DNA of 64,000 bases from Chelonoidis abingdonii (taxonomy: Eukaryota; Chordata; Testudines; Testudinidae): positions 208,287,036 through 208,351,035 of the forward strand of contig NC_133770.1 in NCBI RefSeq assembly GCF_003597395.2. Reading direction: 5' to 3'. The position numbers and the translations under genes were made by a program. Below are positions 20,600 through 34,627 of the stretch, piece by piece. Under the pieces are notes generated by a model. The model saw nothing but the letters and a program-made list of their open reading frames with translations, did not search any database and was not told the origin of the DNA. The number at the start of each line of letters is the position of its first letter. Positions within the stretch are counted from its first letter, which is position 1.

Positions 20600-23500
20600 T
20601 CAGTAATGTCAGAGTTTTTTAACAGGCAATTCACAGTGTGTTAGCAGGTTTGGGATAATGGTAATTTCAGGAGTCTTGGTACCTTTCACTTATATTTAGA
20701 ATGACTACCCATTATGAGAACATTAGCACCTCTTATTTGATCCTTTGATCTTGAAAGCATGAAGAAATTGTAGTAAATAGGTAGGCAAGGGATGAGGGAA
20801 GTGAAGCAGGTAGACACAGACAAGAGTCGTTCCCATCATTTTGTTGCAGGGTTTAATAATACATTATATTTCCAATAATACATAATATAACTGTTTCCCC
20901 TCTTATTTTAGTTTATTTTACAATGGTTTTGTGTCTTCTCACAGAATGCAAACAAATATATAAAAGGATGTCTTCCTTGAAAGATATTAGAAATTGTAGA
21001 CAATTGTGTTTCTGGAACAAGAATTCATGAAATCTCTTCCCTCTTCTTATGAGTCTTCTCCCGACAAGTGCTGAGCACCCTCAGCTAATCCTGGAAGTTA
21101 GCCATGTCCAGCACCTTTTATGGTCTGGCCTTTTATAACTGGAGATGGATCCAAACCAAAAACTTGTAGTCAGACTCCTCCTAAAATGTTCAGAGCTCGA
21201 TCCAAACATAACACTACCCCTTCTTGTTAAATGGTCTGAAAAAAAACCCTGAATTTTGGAGGAAGTTGAATTCAGATCCTGATGTGCGTCTTTGTTCCAT
21301 TTCTCTCTATATTTGCAAAATATTATTATGTGTAATTATTATTTATGATTAAACGTGTGTATTTATTTGCTGTGCTGTAGAAAGGGTGACGTTACTTCTT
21401 CAGGTCAGAGGTTTAACATATTGGGCTAAATTCAACACTGACTTCTACTCTGTGTATCCCCATTGAAGTTATCCTTGTTCAATGGATTAGACCCTGGTCC
21501 TGGAAATTGTAGCAAGTGGCCCAACTCCAGCACCGCACAGAGCCCACCCAGGGGTTGCACTTGAAGAATTGGAGCTATAAGATGGAAAAGCCATACCTAA
21601 TGAGTCACATGGAGATTGTAAATAGGGATACAATTTCCCCACTGTTTTGGTGTGACTCATATCCAGTAGATAATTAGAATCCCACCCTACACCTCCATCA
21701 CTTACATTCTAACATGAGCCATTCATTTGTTTAAGTTGTAGAATTACTTAGAGGATTAGTAAATGTTTTACTAATTTGACAATTACTTTATTATGAGGCA
21801 GTGGTTAAAAAAATTTGCTTGAAGTCTAAAATAAATCTCTTGAATTATTGCTTAATTCAATACATATTTTTGACTCGAGCAGTTAATTACTTCAAGAACC
21901 TCATGTAACAAGTTATTAATGCCACATGAAAAAATAATTGTGGAATGAGCATTGAATCACCTACAGGAGTGACTTTTCCTTATACATAAAATAAATTAAA
22001 ATATTTCATTTTTCTATAGAGTAGAACATTCTTCATTATTAGGTTTGGCAACCTGATAGTCACCCTCAATGGATCCCCCTCTCCTGCTTGTATTTTGAAA
22101 TGTAGAAATCAAGAATGGTTCAGGAGCACTGCAGGAGTGAAGTATTGTCCATTATATTATAACTTAAAATAATGATCATGTGTTGAGGCCTAATACTGAA
22201 TATTTTTTCTTTAAATAAAGAAGAAGTAACAGTAGAGTCTTTGTCGCTTCATTAACAGTGTGCTTCAGCTTGGAAGAATCACACTGACATGTGAGAAGGC
22301 CCTTGGACTAAACTTTTTAAAGTGACACCCGAACAATGAGGCACCAAAATCACTAATCCTTTTTGTATATTTAGATGTTTGATTTTCTTCCAACTGCTGA
22401 GAGGGGTGTCAGGTGACTTTATGATGTGAACTCTTGGTTAGTAGAAATTGCACTGAAAAAAAATTCATTTGACTTATGCCACTAAATAGCTGTCACATGG
22501 CAGTTACTTCTGGTCCCTACTTTTCAGGGCTCAGTGTGAACTAGCGCCTTACAAATGAAAAGCTTTGTATCTCTAACAAATTTCTGAGCCATCTGTTCAA
22601 CCTTCTGAGGTTGATTCTTATTAGCTATGATAGAACGTACTATGCAAACAATAAAAAATTTTCAGAAGTTATTAAAAGTCTAGGTGACCCATGTTATATC
22701 TGCTACTTTCTGAATGGATCTAAAGGGTTCATGAGTTCCAGAACATACTTGAGTATTCCTATTCCTATTTCAATTTTCTTACCATCTTTTTGTATCCATT
22801 TTTGGTTGTATAATTCTTTATGCCAACAGTGTAGATGTTCAAGTTAACTATGTCAGTGAGAGCATTTTCTATGGATTTGATTTATTCTACAGCAGTGGTT
22901 AACGCTCAGAGGGTTTATATAAAGACTGATGCATAGACACATTCCTGACAAGAGATGGGAGATTGCAGTCAGCCAAAAACTTTAGTGATGTACTGTAAAT
23001 CTTTGTAGCTCTGGACTGAGATAGAAAGTAAAAGTATTTTTTTCACATGAATATATCCATATGAAACCATTAAGCAAGGATGATGGTGACGTGTTTTTTT
23101 TAAATCCAGACAAACAAAAGGCAGAGATTAATAGCAATAGACTATAGCCAATTTCTGTGCTTTAAATTATAATTTGGTGTATGTTTTGGAATTTTGTATT
23201 TCACGCAGGACCAGATTATACAACTGTACAGGGAAGGTCAGAGGCATAAAGTAGCTCCATTCTCTTCTGACATGGCTAGCCATAGTGTGGGTAGCTTCAA
23301 GGAAGAAGGAGAACAGCAGCCTTCATGGAACTGCTCTCTTTACCTTCTCCCCTGACTGTGTTCAGAAAGAGGTGAGGAATGGGTGGAGCCATGTGTCCGC
23401 TTCCCCTCCCAACACAACTGCACCAATACACCCGGGGACGTATGTTGTGCCAGATGTAAGGTAGATGCAGGTAGATGTATGCCCCCTTTTCCATGAAACG

Positions 23501-26500
23501 GGGGGAACTTGGTCCCAGATTGTGATGCATTGAGTTACAATCTTGTTCAGTCTCCTCATGCAACAATGCATTGGTCCCTGAATGGGACTCATGGGGAAGT
23601 CTCTGTTGAGCCCATTATAAAATGGGTACAGTACCATACCTACAACAACAATTTTACATAGTTTTTTTCTTAGTACTGAGTTCATTTTAAAAGATTTTGG
23701 AGTGGATATTTATTTCTGAGTTCACAGTTCTTTAATATATTAGGATAATTTCTCCCTGAAAAGCAGATGCAAAATCTTTATCAATATCTTGGCACTGTTT
23801 GAGAGAGGAAATCTGTGTGTAAAACATATGTTAATTCATTCCTAGGCTGTCAAAGCTTTTGACCTCCACTTTTATTTTTTAAAAAAACCCTAGAAATATT
23901 TAGCCATGGTATTTTTCAGTTTCCATGGAAACTTTGTCATATTACAGTAGGCAATGTTATATCTAAAATATCATTTTGTAGATTAAACACATATTGATTT
24001 TCTTAGCCATCCTAGTGGACTCACTACATTCTGGGCCTGACCTGAAGTCAATGGGAGCCTTTACATTGACGTTAATAGGCTTTGGCTTAGGTCCTCTGTC
24101 ACCTCAGTTTAGTCTAGGAAAATAAATTCAGAGACCACCTTCTACCCACCCTCTTGCTCAGTACCACCACCACTATCAAGGTAAAAGCCACTGTTTTACT
24201 TATTCCACGCAAAGTTTCATTCAGTTTTCTAGCTACCTCAACGTGTGTGTGCAAAAAATTGCCCACCCACATTCTTATGTCTGCGCTTTGCAGATACAAA
24301 CAGCTAAGAATATTAACGCTAGCATGTGTCCTTTACGCTAACACCTATATGTGACCAAGTGTTAGCATGTGGCTGTTGAGCTATAAAGTGCCGGCACAAG
24401 CATGTATATGTTCCAAGTGGAGACTGAAAGGCCATCTCATAAAGTAGTAATAACTCTGAATGCAGCCGCAAATCAAGCATGTTCAAAACAGAGCTGGGCT
24501 TTAGCTGTGAAAGTCAGTTCTGAACCCAAATCTCTGGTGTGTTAGGAACCAAGGTTTTGCTTTCAGACCCATGTCCAGTTCAAAACAATATTGTTGATAT
24601 TGGCATCCAGCAGATCTATGAAACAGTCTAGCAATGGGATGAATTAAATGCTTCCTTCCGAACCTGATTGAAGTACTGCCACAAGAAAGAGACATCTTCG
24701 TACGGTTCTCTACTAGAGAGCCCTCTACTTCCATAGGCATGGTCAGTTATGCTTCACTATTAGGCCTCTTCCTCCCATATGCACAAGCATATAACTTTGG
24801 GGACTAAAACTAAACTTGTACAGACTTCAGTAAATCCAGTCTGACATTGGGATTTCTAGTCCTGGATGACAGAAAACAGTCAGAATGAAATAATCCTGGG
24901 AACTCCGCTGCAGTTTTAGTACTTCAGATCCACAGATTTCATAAAAGGAGCAGTATCTGGATCTGTTTGTCTCGTGCTCTTGTTTCTCCCCATGAGGAAA
25001 TGAGACATAACCATCATTTAGTGATATATGGAGAATTATGAATTATTTCAGCACTAAACTTTTAATCCCCATAACAATAGAAAAGAAAGGGTGATGTGAA
25101 AGTTTTAGCTTTTGAGACAAATTCTTCTCTCATTTATAGTGGTTTAAATCTGGAGCAATTCCACTGAATTACTTTATAAGTAGATTTACATCAGTATAAA
25201 CAAAAGCAGAATTTGGCCTTTAGAGATCATTCCAAGGTAGGCTAGAATTTTCACATATGACATGTTGGTTCTTAGAGATTTATTTTCTTTTAAATATTCA
25301 GTCCCTCTCTCCTACTGAATGCATATCCCTCCACTTCCAGCCTATAGTGGTATAGGGTCCCATAGTGTTCTGAATAGTCCATATGTCTTACCACATAAAA
25401 TGTGTTTAATGCATTCCAGCTGGTCTGGGAAAGAAATTATGACAGTCTATATACATTTCAGAAAATGTTGTCAAGATATTCAGATTAGTGTATGCAATAT
25501 TTGTATTATTAAAAAAATGCATCAGCATAAAGAAAAGTTTGGGACAGGACATAAAGTATATGACATTTTTTTGTATTGAAACTCAAGGTTCCTTGTCCTC
25601 TTCCCTTTTCCAATCTGGGGTGTCTTATTTTGAGTAAACTGAATGTTCCCAGTTTATCTTTGAACATATTCAGAAAACACTTTATAAATTAGACTCTTAA
25701 ATGCTACTGATTGCACCAATGAATCATCATTCTTTGTACTAATCCCATTGTGGGGCCTTCCAGTTTTTCAGATGCACGTGCAGTTGGAAAGTAAGCCAGA
25801 TGGCACCATTTTTGAAGCGATGCTACTGTTGGCCCTGAATCTCTGGAGGAAAAAAAAAATGCAAAGGAAAGACAATGTGCTGTTTGTCCCCTCTTCATTG
25901 TGTCTGATATAAGATAATTTAAGATAAGAATAAGATAAAATAATTACTGTGGGCAATCAAATACCATGAGAATGAGGAATCCACCTGGATTAAAAACAAA
26001 TTTGTGAGCTGCACTTGGAAATTTTTGTAAATTGGATAACACACAAATCCCTATTATGCAGAAACGTATTACCTTTCATAACCATATTTTAATTTCTGGT
26101 TAAAATACTTGAAAAGGTTTTAATACTCTGAAGAAGCATTTGCGCTAAAACACATTCTGGGGAATGTAAATGATCATAATCAAAACAGGGTGAGAGCACT
26201 CTTACCATCCATAAGCTGCTAGAGGAGGATAGATTTAGACACATTATTAAGATAAAAAATGAAATATAAATTTTTGGCCAAGTTACTAAAGCAAGAGTAA
26301 TATAACTCCTTTGATTAGGCATATAACTGTAGAGCAAATAGACTACTTGAATCACACAAAATAAGAATTCCAGACATTTTAAAAAGTGATGATAATTAGG
26401 CAGCTCTAGTATTCTCATCAGTTTGTTGACTGTGCTGTTATTTGTGACTCTCTAATTAAAAGTAGTTAAGCATTGGTAAATGATCTGCTAATACACCAGG

Positions 26501-27685
26501 TGCAATCCTGCAATCCTTATCCAGGCCTTGTTTTAGACAAAACTGTCATTGACTTCAATAGGAACTTTGATGGAAGGCCAAGGTATTCAATCAGGATGAG
26601 CCTTAGGCAGAATGGGAACACTTGTAAGTACTGGGCCAGAAGTGACAGGTATACACAGGAAGGAGGGGGACAAATGCAGAAGCATTTCTTCCTCACCCCC
26701 CCCCGAAATCTTAAAAAGCACCTCCATTCATTGGAAGTCCATTGTTTTGGAGGAAATGGGTGCAGAGCCAAGTGAGTAGTACTCATTCTGGCCTTGATCT
26801 TGCAGCTTGTTGCTTGTGGGTGAGTAGCTGTGTATTGAAGTCATTGGGACTGTGTGGAGGTACAAGGGTCCTTTTGATTGCAATAAGTTGCAGGATCATT
26901 GTTCATGATATCATTATGCTCTTGTTCCCCAATCCTATGGAAGCCCCTCACAGTGATCAGTCTCCCTGGGTTGAGAGGGAGTGATCCATAGGTAAAGGTA
27001 TGGCCATTCTTGATGGCATCTACCACTCCTTCAAAAACCCTCAGTGCCCTGTGGTAACTCCTAGTCATACTGGTGTCCTCAACCTTAACTTATGCAAGTT
27101 TCTCACCCTTCCTCTCCAAGCAGTAACTCCTGGGGAGTGCATTTAGTTAACACTAAACATGGCACTCCTTAAATGGTGGTGTACTTTCCGTATGATGATC
27201 TTGTGACCAGCGCCCCTCCAAATCTCATGTCCTTGGTCTTTTGGCTGCCTCTCTTGTGTTTGCCCACAGCAGCCTAATGGCAACACTATTTCACAGGGAT
27301 AGTTATCTGTGTGTGTGTCTCTGGTCTGAAACTGGGCGGTTGTAGGTTCCAGAAACTGGAACTCACACAGACAACAGTAAAGTTAGCCCAAAGCAGAGAA
27401 AATAGAATGAAAATAAACTGTTCAACATATTTAGATTTACGCCATCTCATCAGCTAGACTAGGTATGGCACTTTCAGTTTATTTATAGAGAAAAATACAT
27501 CTCTTGAAAACAGGCCACTCAGGTCTGCCTATAAGCATTGTGTTGCGGTCTATTGGGAGACTTCTTGCTGTGTTCTGACATCTCTTATGAAGCCTGCGTG
27601 GCTGGGTCAGCTTTCATGACATACAAACCTCTTTGGATGTATGATGTGTGGCAGCCTCTCCCTGCCCCCCCCCCAACTCCCTGCT
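20600..27685. other. long stretch with no recognisable gene
   Basis: About 7 kb of mostly AT-rich, unique-looking sequence. Short phrases such as GTCAATGGGAGCC (near 24048) and GACTTCAATAGGAACTTTG (near 26550) resemble very old dispersed amniote repeats. The open frames are short and lack splice or domain support. Confidence 0.5.
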
Positions 27686-27687
27686 GT

Positions 27688-27689
<2 letters not shown>

Positions 27690-27725
<36 letters not shown>
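27690..27725 (+). repeat. (CA)n microsatellite
   Basis: A pure run of 18 dinucleotide units following a poly-C tract at 27665-27674. Confidence 0.95.
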
Positions 27726-27727
<2 letters not shown>

Positions 27728-27729
27728 GT

Positions 27730-29890
27730 TTGGACTTGCATCTCCTAAAGTAAAGAAAGCAACACCACTGAGGTTCTGAACACTCTTTAGCAATGATTAA
27801 TAGCCATCTAGCTCTGATACTGCCTTACACAGACCACCTTTGGCTGATTGTATCTAGTTTCAGTCATGCCTCCTGGTATTCTCCCTTAAGCAATTTTTCT
27901 TTTGTGAAGAAATCTGAATTATAGGCAGGTCCCCATACCCTCTCTCACAGAGTTGCTCTGTTCAGATTAGGAGATGTAAGACTTGATTTTCTAGTGTGTG
28001 GTGGAAGTCCAAGTAAAAGAAGCGATCGACACTCATTGTTCTTTCTGTCATCTTGTTTATTTTTTAAAAATAGTGTCTATATACAAACACCACAAGGACG
28101 ATTGTATGTAACAAAATGTTATAACACAGTAATAGACACAACCACAGGATTTGTGGTTTTCTCTCCTGTTAATGTTCCACTTAGCTTACTTGCAGATCTC
28201 CTAAGTTCCCATCCTCCCTATCCCATGTGGTTGCGTCTCTGAAGGCTATCCTTTCCTACCTTCCCCCTGTTTATATTTTCACTCTGATATTCTGGATGAA
28301 ATTTATTTCTACATATGTTTGTGCTGATGAGGTGGTCAGAAAGAATGAAACATTGAAAAGCATATTCTTTATGCAGTGCACACTGTATACATCCATCCTG
28401 CAGGAAGCGAAGTCAACGTTATTATTCATAACAGTATATTGTGTTACTATAAAACTATGCAGAGGGTAGTAATAGAAATTTGGAGGGAGGTCAATTAAAT
28501 TGCACTCTGAAGTTACAACTTTTCCTTTGCCTTTAAGATAATTAGCAGGCAGAGCTGAGGCAGGGAGAGGGGAGAATTTCACTCTGCCAACAAAAGTGGA
28601 GAAATATCACATTTTCTTCAGATATATGAAAAACAAAACAAACTGCAATTTTCCTTCAAATTCTTTTGCTTTTACTGTGAAAACCAAAGCCATTTTGACC
28701 CACACAAAACTAGTCTCCTATATTCGCAGAAGACCCATTTTATTTTTTACTTGGCATTTTTTTCAATGGATATGAAGCAGAATTGGATAATCTTGAGGCC
28801 ACTAGCCAGTCTGAATAGCTGCTACGGGTGCTGAATGGCTGTGTATGGAGCTTAAGGGGGGAAAATCTCTCTCCTCTTCAAGGTACCGCTCTGTGGCTGA
28901 TTTTGCAATCCTATGGTTTTAATGCCCCTTTCTGCAGTAGAAAGGAGGGGAAAATCTTTATACCAGTGGATCCTCTTCAGACTTCCCAATTCTGTAATCG
29001 TGTGCAGGTGTCCCCATAGTGCTCTATACTGCACACAGGGTTGCAGCCACTGTGTCCTTGGAATCTTTTCCTATCTCCCTGCAACAAATATGTTGGCAGG
29101 GGACATCTGAAAAATGGAGATGGGACTTTCCACAGAATACGTAATGATTTACTGAAAATGCTGGAAATTCTTCTGGGTTTCCTTATAACCTCTCTTAGGA
29201 GATTAGTACAAAACTTCCAACTAATCGAGTATTTCAGGTTCCATGTCAGAAATTTCCCAAAGAGCCATGCACTCCTATGTTGTTATTGGGAGTTTTGAAG
29301 TTTTGCTGTCCTGCACAGAAACTCTAGGTTTGGGATCAAAATGAGATTGCGTGATCACTCTACTCCAGGTGTGAGGTATTTGGCCTTAAGAGGTTTGGTT
29401 TTGCTGTGTTATAAAAACAAAAAAGTCATTGTTGTTATGGAAGACTGCTCTTTGATAGGTAGTTTACAATGTCATGCTGACTGGTTACGATTCAGCCACT
29501 TACAATTAACACTGAATGAGTCAGGGCTCTCTTCTATATTACCTGTAATTTTATGCAAATGTAACATAGAAGAAGCAATGCAGAAAATGCTTGCCTGTAA
29601 CTTTTGTTTTTCCAAGTCTCTCCCTTCCACTAGCCTCTTTTCTATGATATTTAATTACCAAGTAATCTCTGATTTCTAGGAAAGGGCTGCAACTCTAAAA
29701 TTAAATATATTTATGAATCATATTAAAAATAAAATAAGTATTAAAAATAGAATAAATTCAGCCTCCTATAACTTTGTATTAATCTTGATTGCTTTTTTAA
29801 AGATTTTAAATTCTGTCCCCACTGTCTCCCTCCCCTTCCATAAATTACACACAGTAGAGCTGGAAAGAACAATGTTTTATTCTAACATAT
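27730..29890. other. no recognisable gene or transposon
   Basis: Unassigned sequence. Several 60-110 codon open frames (for example 29341-29679) have no domain, splice or composition support. Confidence 0.5.
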
Positions 29891-29899
29891 CAGTTTATG

Positions 29900-30030
29900 C
29901 TAATAATCTTTGGGACAGGGACTCCCTTTTTGCTCTTTGTATATCACCTAGCACAGGGAGAGGTTCCCCCTGGTCTATGACTGAGACTGCCCTGTGATAA
30001 TAGCATGATGATGATGATACTATAATTACT
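29900..30030 (+). repeat. ancient amniote SINE/LINE 3' tail
   Basis: TTTGGGACAGGGACTCCC, then TTTGCTCTTTGTATATCACC, TAGCACAGGGAG and a (GAT)n tail. It is related to the segment at 1888-2010. The downstream phrase CCAAAGCCCATTGAACTCAA (about 30124) is another old dispersed motif. Confidence 0.4.
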
Positions 30031-30294
30031 TTAAGAAGTGTATTTTCTATTATTAGCCTTCTCAGCCTCATTACAGATGAGTATTTTTTTTCCCATTTAA
30101 ACTATGATGTTATGAGACTTGATCCAAAGCCCATTGAACTCAATGAGACTCTTGCCATTTAAAGAAGAGGGCTTTGAATCACACCCAGAAGTTGGCCTTA
30201 TCTGTCCATAGATGGGAGTCCAGATGCTCACTATGTAGGATCGAGTACTTGATGTAGCTTCATTTAATAAGAAATTGGCTTACAGCACATGAAT

Positions 30295-31712
30295 ATAGAT
30301 TCCAAGGCCATAAGAGAGTATTGTGACCATATAGTCTGACCTCCTGTATTACACAGGCCATAGAATGTTCCCAGAATAATTTCTAGAGCATATCTTTTAG
30401 AAAATCATCTAATTTTGATTTAAAAGTTGTCTGTGTTAAAGAATCCACCAAGACTCTTAGTAAATTTTTCCAATGGTTAATTATTCTGACTTAAAAATGT
30501 ACACTTTTTTTCTAGTCTAAATTTGTCTAGCTTTAACTTGCAGCCATTGGATCATGTTACACCTTTCTCCACTAGATTGATGAGCCGTTATTAAATATTC
30601 ATGCCCCATGTAGATACAGACTGTAATCTAGTCACACCTTTACCTTCTCTTTGTTCAGATAATAGATTGAGTTCCTTGAGTCTATCACTATAAGGAGGGT
30701 TTCCTAATCCTTTAATCATTCTTGTGGCTCATCTCTGAACTCTCTCCAACTTTTCAACATCTTTATTGAATTTTGTGGACACCAGAACTGAACATGGTAT
30801 TTCAGCAGTGGTTGTGCCACTGCCAAATACAGAAGTGTTATAACCTTCCTACTCTACTCAAGATTCCCCTGTTTGTCCATCCAAGGATTGCATTCTCCCT
30901 TTTGGCCATACTGTTGCACTGAGAGCTCATGTTCAGCTGATTATCCACCACAACTCCCAGATCTTTTTTCAGAATCCTTGCTTTCCAGGACAGAGTCCCC
31001 CATCCTGTAAGTGTGGTCTGCTTTCTTTGTTCCTAGATATGTGCACTTACGTTTAACTGTGTTAAAACACATATTGTTTGCTTGCCCCAAGTTTACCAAA
31101 AAGTCCAGATTGCTCTGAATCAGTGGACTGTCCTCTTTGTTATTTACCATATCCCCCAATTTTAGTGTTATCTGCAGACTTTATCAGTGATGATTTTGTT
31201 TTCTTCCAGGTCATTGATAAAAAGGTTAAATAGGGCAAAGAATAGATCCCTGCAGGACCTCACTATACACATACCTCCTCAATGACAATTCCCCATTTAC
31301 AATTACATTTTGAGACCCATCAGCTAGCCACCTTTTAATCCATTTAATGTGTGCCATGTTAATTTTATATTGTTCTAGTTTTTTGTCAAAATGTTGTGCA
31401 GTACCAAGCCTCACAGAAGTCTAAGTATATTACCTCAACACTATTGCCCTTATCAATCAAACTTGTAATCTCATCAAAAAGATAACAAGTTAGTTGGACA
31501 GATTTATTTTCATAAACTCATTTTGATTGGCATTAATTATATTATGTTCCTTTAATTCTTTTTTAATCAAGTCCCGTTATTAACCACTCCATTATCTTGC
31601 CTGGAATCAATGTCAGACTGACAGGCTTTTAACTACCCATGTCATTGTGTCTACCCTTTTAAAATACTGGCATGACATTAGCTTTCTTCCAGTCTTCTGG
31701 AACTTCCCCAGT
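30295..31712 (-). mobile_element. CR1 LINE, 5'-truncated, antisense
   Basis: Read on the minus strand, the RT and C-terminal coding region of CR1 is followed by its 3' end. Recognisable pieces are WIKRWLADGSQNVIVNGE (about 31330-31280), RRYVYSEVLQGSILCPI (the VPQGSVLGPI motif, to 31226), ADHTYRMGDSVLESKDSEK (about 31010-30955) and DVEKLERVQR (about 30750). The 3' end lies near 30295, at the phrase ATTCCAAGGCCATAAGAG. Stops and frame changes are frequent. It abuts another CR1 in the opposite orientation at 31712. Confidence 0.85.
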
Positions 31713-33560
31713 GCTTCAAGCATGTAGGGAGAAAATTAGAAAGGCCAATGAAAAAAACATAATTAAACTAGCTAGGGAGAAAAAGAGTAAAAAGAAAACA
31801 TTTTACAAATATGTTAGAAGCAAGAGAAAGACCAAGAACAGAGTAGACCCATTACTCAATGAGGAGGGAAGGAGAAGAATAGAAAATGCAGCAATCGCTT
31901 AAGTCTTGAATGGCTTTTCTGTTTGTTTTCACCAAAAAAGTTATCAGTGATTGGACAATAACATAGTGAGCTGTGTAAATGGGGTAGGATCTGAGGCTGA
32001 AATAGGAAAAGGACAAGTTAAGAACTGCTTAGACAAGTTAGATGTCTGCAGGTTGGCAGGGCCTGACAAAAATACATCCTAGAATACCTAAAGAACTGGC
32101 TGAAGAGATCTCTGAGCCATTAGTGATGATCTTTGAGAACTCATGGCAGGAGGCAGGACTGAGGCAGGAGAGATCTCAGAGGACTGAAAAAGGGCAAATA
32201 TAGTACCTATCTATAAAAAAGAGGAATAAGGACAACCTAGGGAGTTCTAAACCAGTTACATTAACTTTGGTATCCTGAAAGATAATGGAACAAATAAACA
32301 ACTAATTTGTAAGAACCTAAAAGAAAATAAAGTGAAGTAAGAGTCATCACTGATTTATGAAAAACAAATATTGTCAAACCAACCTGATATCCTCCTTTGT
32401 CAGGGTAACAAGCTTTGTGGATGGGGGGAAGTAGTAGATGTGATGTACCTCAACTTTAGTAAGGCTTTTGATACTGTCTCAAATGAGCTGCTCATAAACA
32501 AACTAGAGAAATATAACCTAGATGAACCCACTAATAGATGGGTGCACAACTAGTCGGAACACATACTCAGAAAGTTATCAGTGGTTCACAATCAAGTTGG
32601 AAGGGCATATTGACTGGGGTCCCACAGGGATCTATTCTGAGTCCAGTTGTAATTCCATATCTTCATAAATTGTTTAGGTAATGGCATAGAGAGTAAATTT
32701 ATAAAGTTTGCAGATGACACCGAGGTGGGAGGGTTGCAAGCACTTTGGAGGACAGGATTAGAATTGAAAATGATCTTGACAAACTGGAGAAATGGTCTGA
32801 AATAAATAGGATGATATTCAATAAGGAGAAATGCGAAGTACTGTACTTATAAAGGAATAATCAACTGCACAAATTTGAAATGGGAAATGACTGCCTAAGA
32901 AGGAGTACTGCAGAAAAGGAGCTGGGATTATAGTGGATCTTAAACTAAATATGAGTCAAAAATGTAATACAGTTGCAAAAAAAGAACATAATTCTTGGAT
33001 GTATTAACAGGAGTGTTATAAGCAAGACATGAGAAGTAACTTTTCCGTTCTATTCAGCACTGATTAGGCCTCAACTAGAGCATTGTGTCCAGTTCTAGGC
33101 ACCACAGTTCAGGAAAGATGTTGGAAAATTGGAGAAAGTCCAAAGGAGAACGACAAAAATGATTAAAGATCTAGAAAACATGACCTACGAGGAAGGATTG
33201 GAAAAATTGGATTCGTTTACTCTGGAGAAAGGAAGACAAGTACGTAAAAGGTTGTTATAAAGAGAAGGGTGATAAATTGTTCTCTTTGTTTATTGAGGTC
33301 AGGACATTAAGTAATGGTCTTAAAATGCAGAAAGGGAGATTTAGATTTGACATTAGGAAAAACTTCCTGACTGTCAAGGTGGTTAAGCACTCGAACAAAT
33401 TACCGAGGGAGATTGTGAATCTCCATCACTGGAAGTTTTTAAGAACAGTTAGAGATACATGTGTCAGGGATGGTCTATATAATACTTAGGCCTGCCTCAC
33501 TTCAGGGGACTGGACTAGATGAGCTATCGAGATCCCTTCCAGTCCTGCATTTCTATGATT
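31713..33560 (+). mobile_element. CR1 LINE, 5'-truncated, sense
   Basis: Plus-strand CR1. [20 protein letters not shown] (31720-31790) is the linker, YLNFSKAFDTVSNELLINKL (32446-32505) is the first catalytic RT block, KFADDTEVGG (32707-32736) is the second catalytic block, and the C-terminal LDKLEKW-type helix follows. It ends with GGACTGGACTAGATGAGC, then CATTTCTATGATTCCATGAT near 33560, the typical CR1 3' tail. Reading frames are broken throughout. With the antisense copy on its left it forms a head-to-head pair. Confidence 0.88.
32371..33490 (+). pseudogene. CR1 reverse transcriptase, broken
   Basis: The RT palm retains AFDTVS (catalytic aspartate in block A) and KFADDTE (the xADD box), separated by about 260 bp that includes a GVPQGS-equivalent at about 32615. 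A stop follows WVHN at 32553, and later frames shift repeatedly. The enzyme would copy CR1 RNA at the target site; this copy is inactive. Confidence 0.75.
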
Positions 33561-33808
33561 CCATGATCACTTGTACCTAAGCTATCATTAATGCCATGGT
33601 AAAAGCCAGGTTTAAGTCAATTTTAAGTGTGTCCATATAGGAATTTGATTTAAAGTCCACCCTTATTTGAACCAGTGCAAATGTGTGTGTAAATAAGGCT
33701 ATAGGGTGTGCCCTGCCTCTGTTTCGGGTGTGCAAAAGGCCTCTCTACCTTGCACAACATGACCAGCTAAGACAAAGTATATACCAGGCACTAAGTAGTG
33801 TTATAGAT

Positions 33809-34585
33809 AAGACCCTACCAACTTCACAGTCTATTTTGGTCAATTTCAGTCATAGGATTTTAAAAATCACAAATTAATTAATTAATTCTGCTATTTAAAA
33901 CTGAAATTTCACGGTGTTGTAATTGAAGGGGTCCAGATCCAAAAAAGGACGGGGGAAGGGGGGATTGTAAGGTTAGTGTAGGAGGGTCGTAGTACTCCTA
34001 CCCTTACTTCTGCACTGCTGCTGGCAGCGGCACTGCCTTCAGAGCTGGGTAGTTGGAGAGTGGCAGCTGCTGGTTGGGAGCCCAGCTCTGAAGGCAGAGC
34101 TGCTAGCAGTAGTAAGGATAGCGTGGTATGGTATTGTCACCCTTCTGTGCAGCTGCTTGCAGAGCTGGGCTCTACATCAACAGCCACCACTCTCCAACCA
34201 CGCAGCTCTGAAGGCAGCAGCACAGAAGTAAGGATGTCATGATATAATACAGTATGATATTGTCACCCTTACTTCTGCGCTGCTGCTGGTGAGGCGTTGC
34301 CTTCAGAGCTGGGTGCCCAGCCAAAATCTGCAGCTCTCTTGCAGCCCAGCTCTGAAGGCAGTACAGAAATAAGGGTGGCAATACTGTGGCTCCCCTAAAA
34401 TAACTTTGTGAATCCCCTGCAATTCCCTTTTGGGTCAGAACGCCCAATTTGAGAAATGCTGGTCTCCTCCATGAAATCAGTATAGTTTAGGGTAAAAGCA
34501 CACACAAGACCAGATTTCACGGGAGGAGACCAGATTTCACAGTCTATGACGCAGTTTTCATGGCTGAGAATTTGTAGGACCCTAG
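33809..34585. mobile_element. hAT-like non-autonomous element with internal mirrored modules
   Basis: 777 bp with worn terminal inverted repeats (AAGACCCTACCAAC and GTAGGACCCTAG), flanked by the exact 8-mer TTATAGAT at 33801-33808 and 34586-34593. The interior alternates a module containing CTTACTTCTG and CTTCAGAGCTGGG with its reverse complement (CCCAGCTCTGAAGGCAG) at least three times between 34005 and 34375. No transposase is encoded. The open frame at 34060-34242 is part of these modules. Confidence 0.8.
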
Positions 34586-34627
34586 TTATAGATCATGTTA
34601 GCTAACTCAAATTGGCTCAAACTGCCT

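Noticed and set aside
26089..26418. A 109-codon minus-strand frame with hydrophobic segments
   Set aside because: It is an AT-rich, leucine- and isoleucine-heavy chance frame with no splice sites or domain.
27690..27725. CRISPR-like or regulatory array
   Set aside because: It is a plain CA microsatellite. No repeat-spacer structure exists anywhere in the window.
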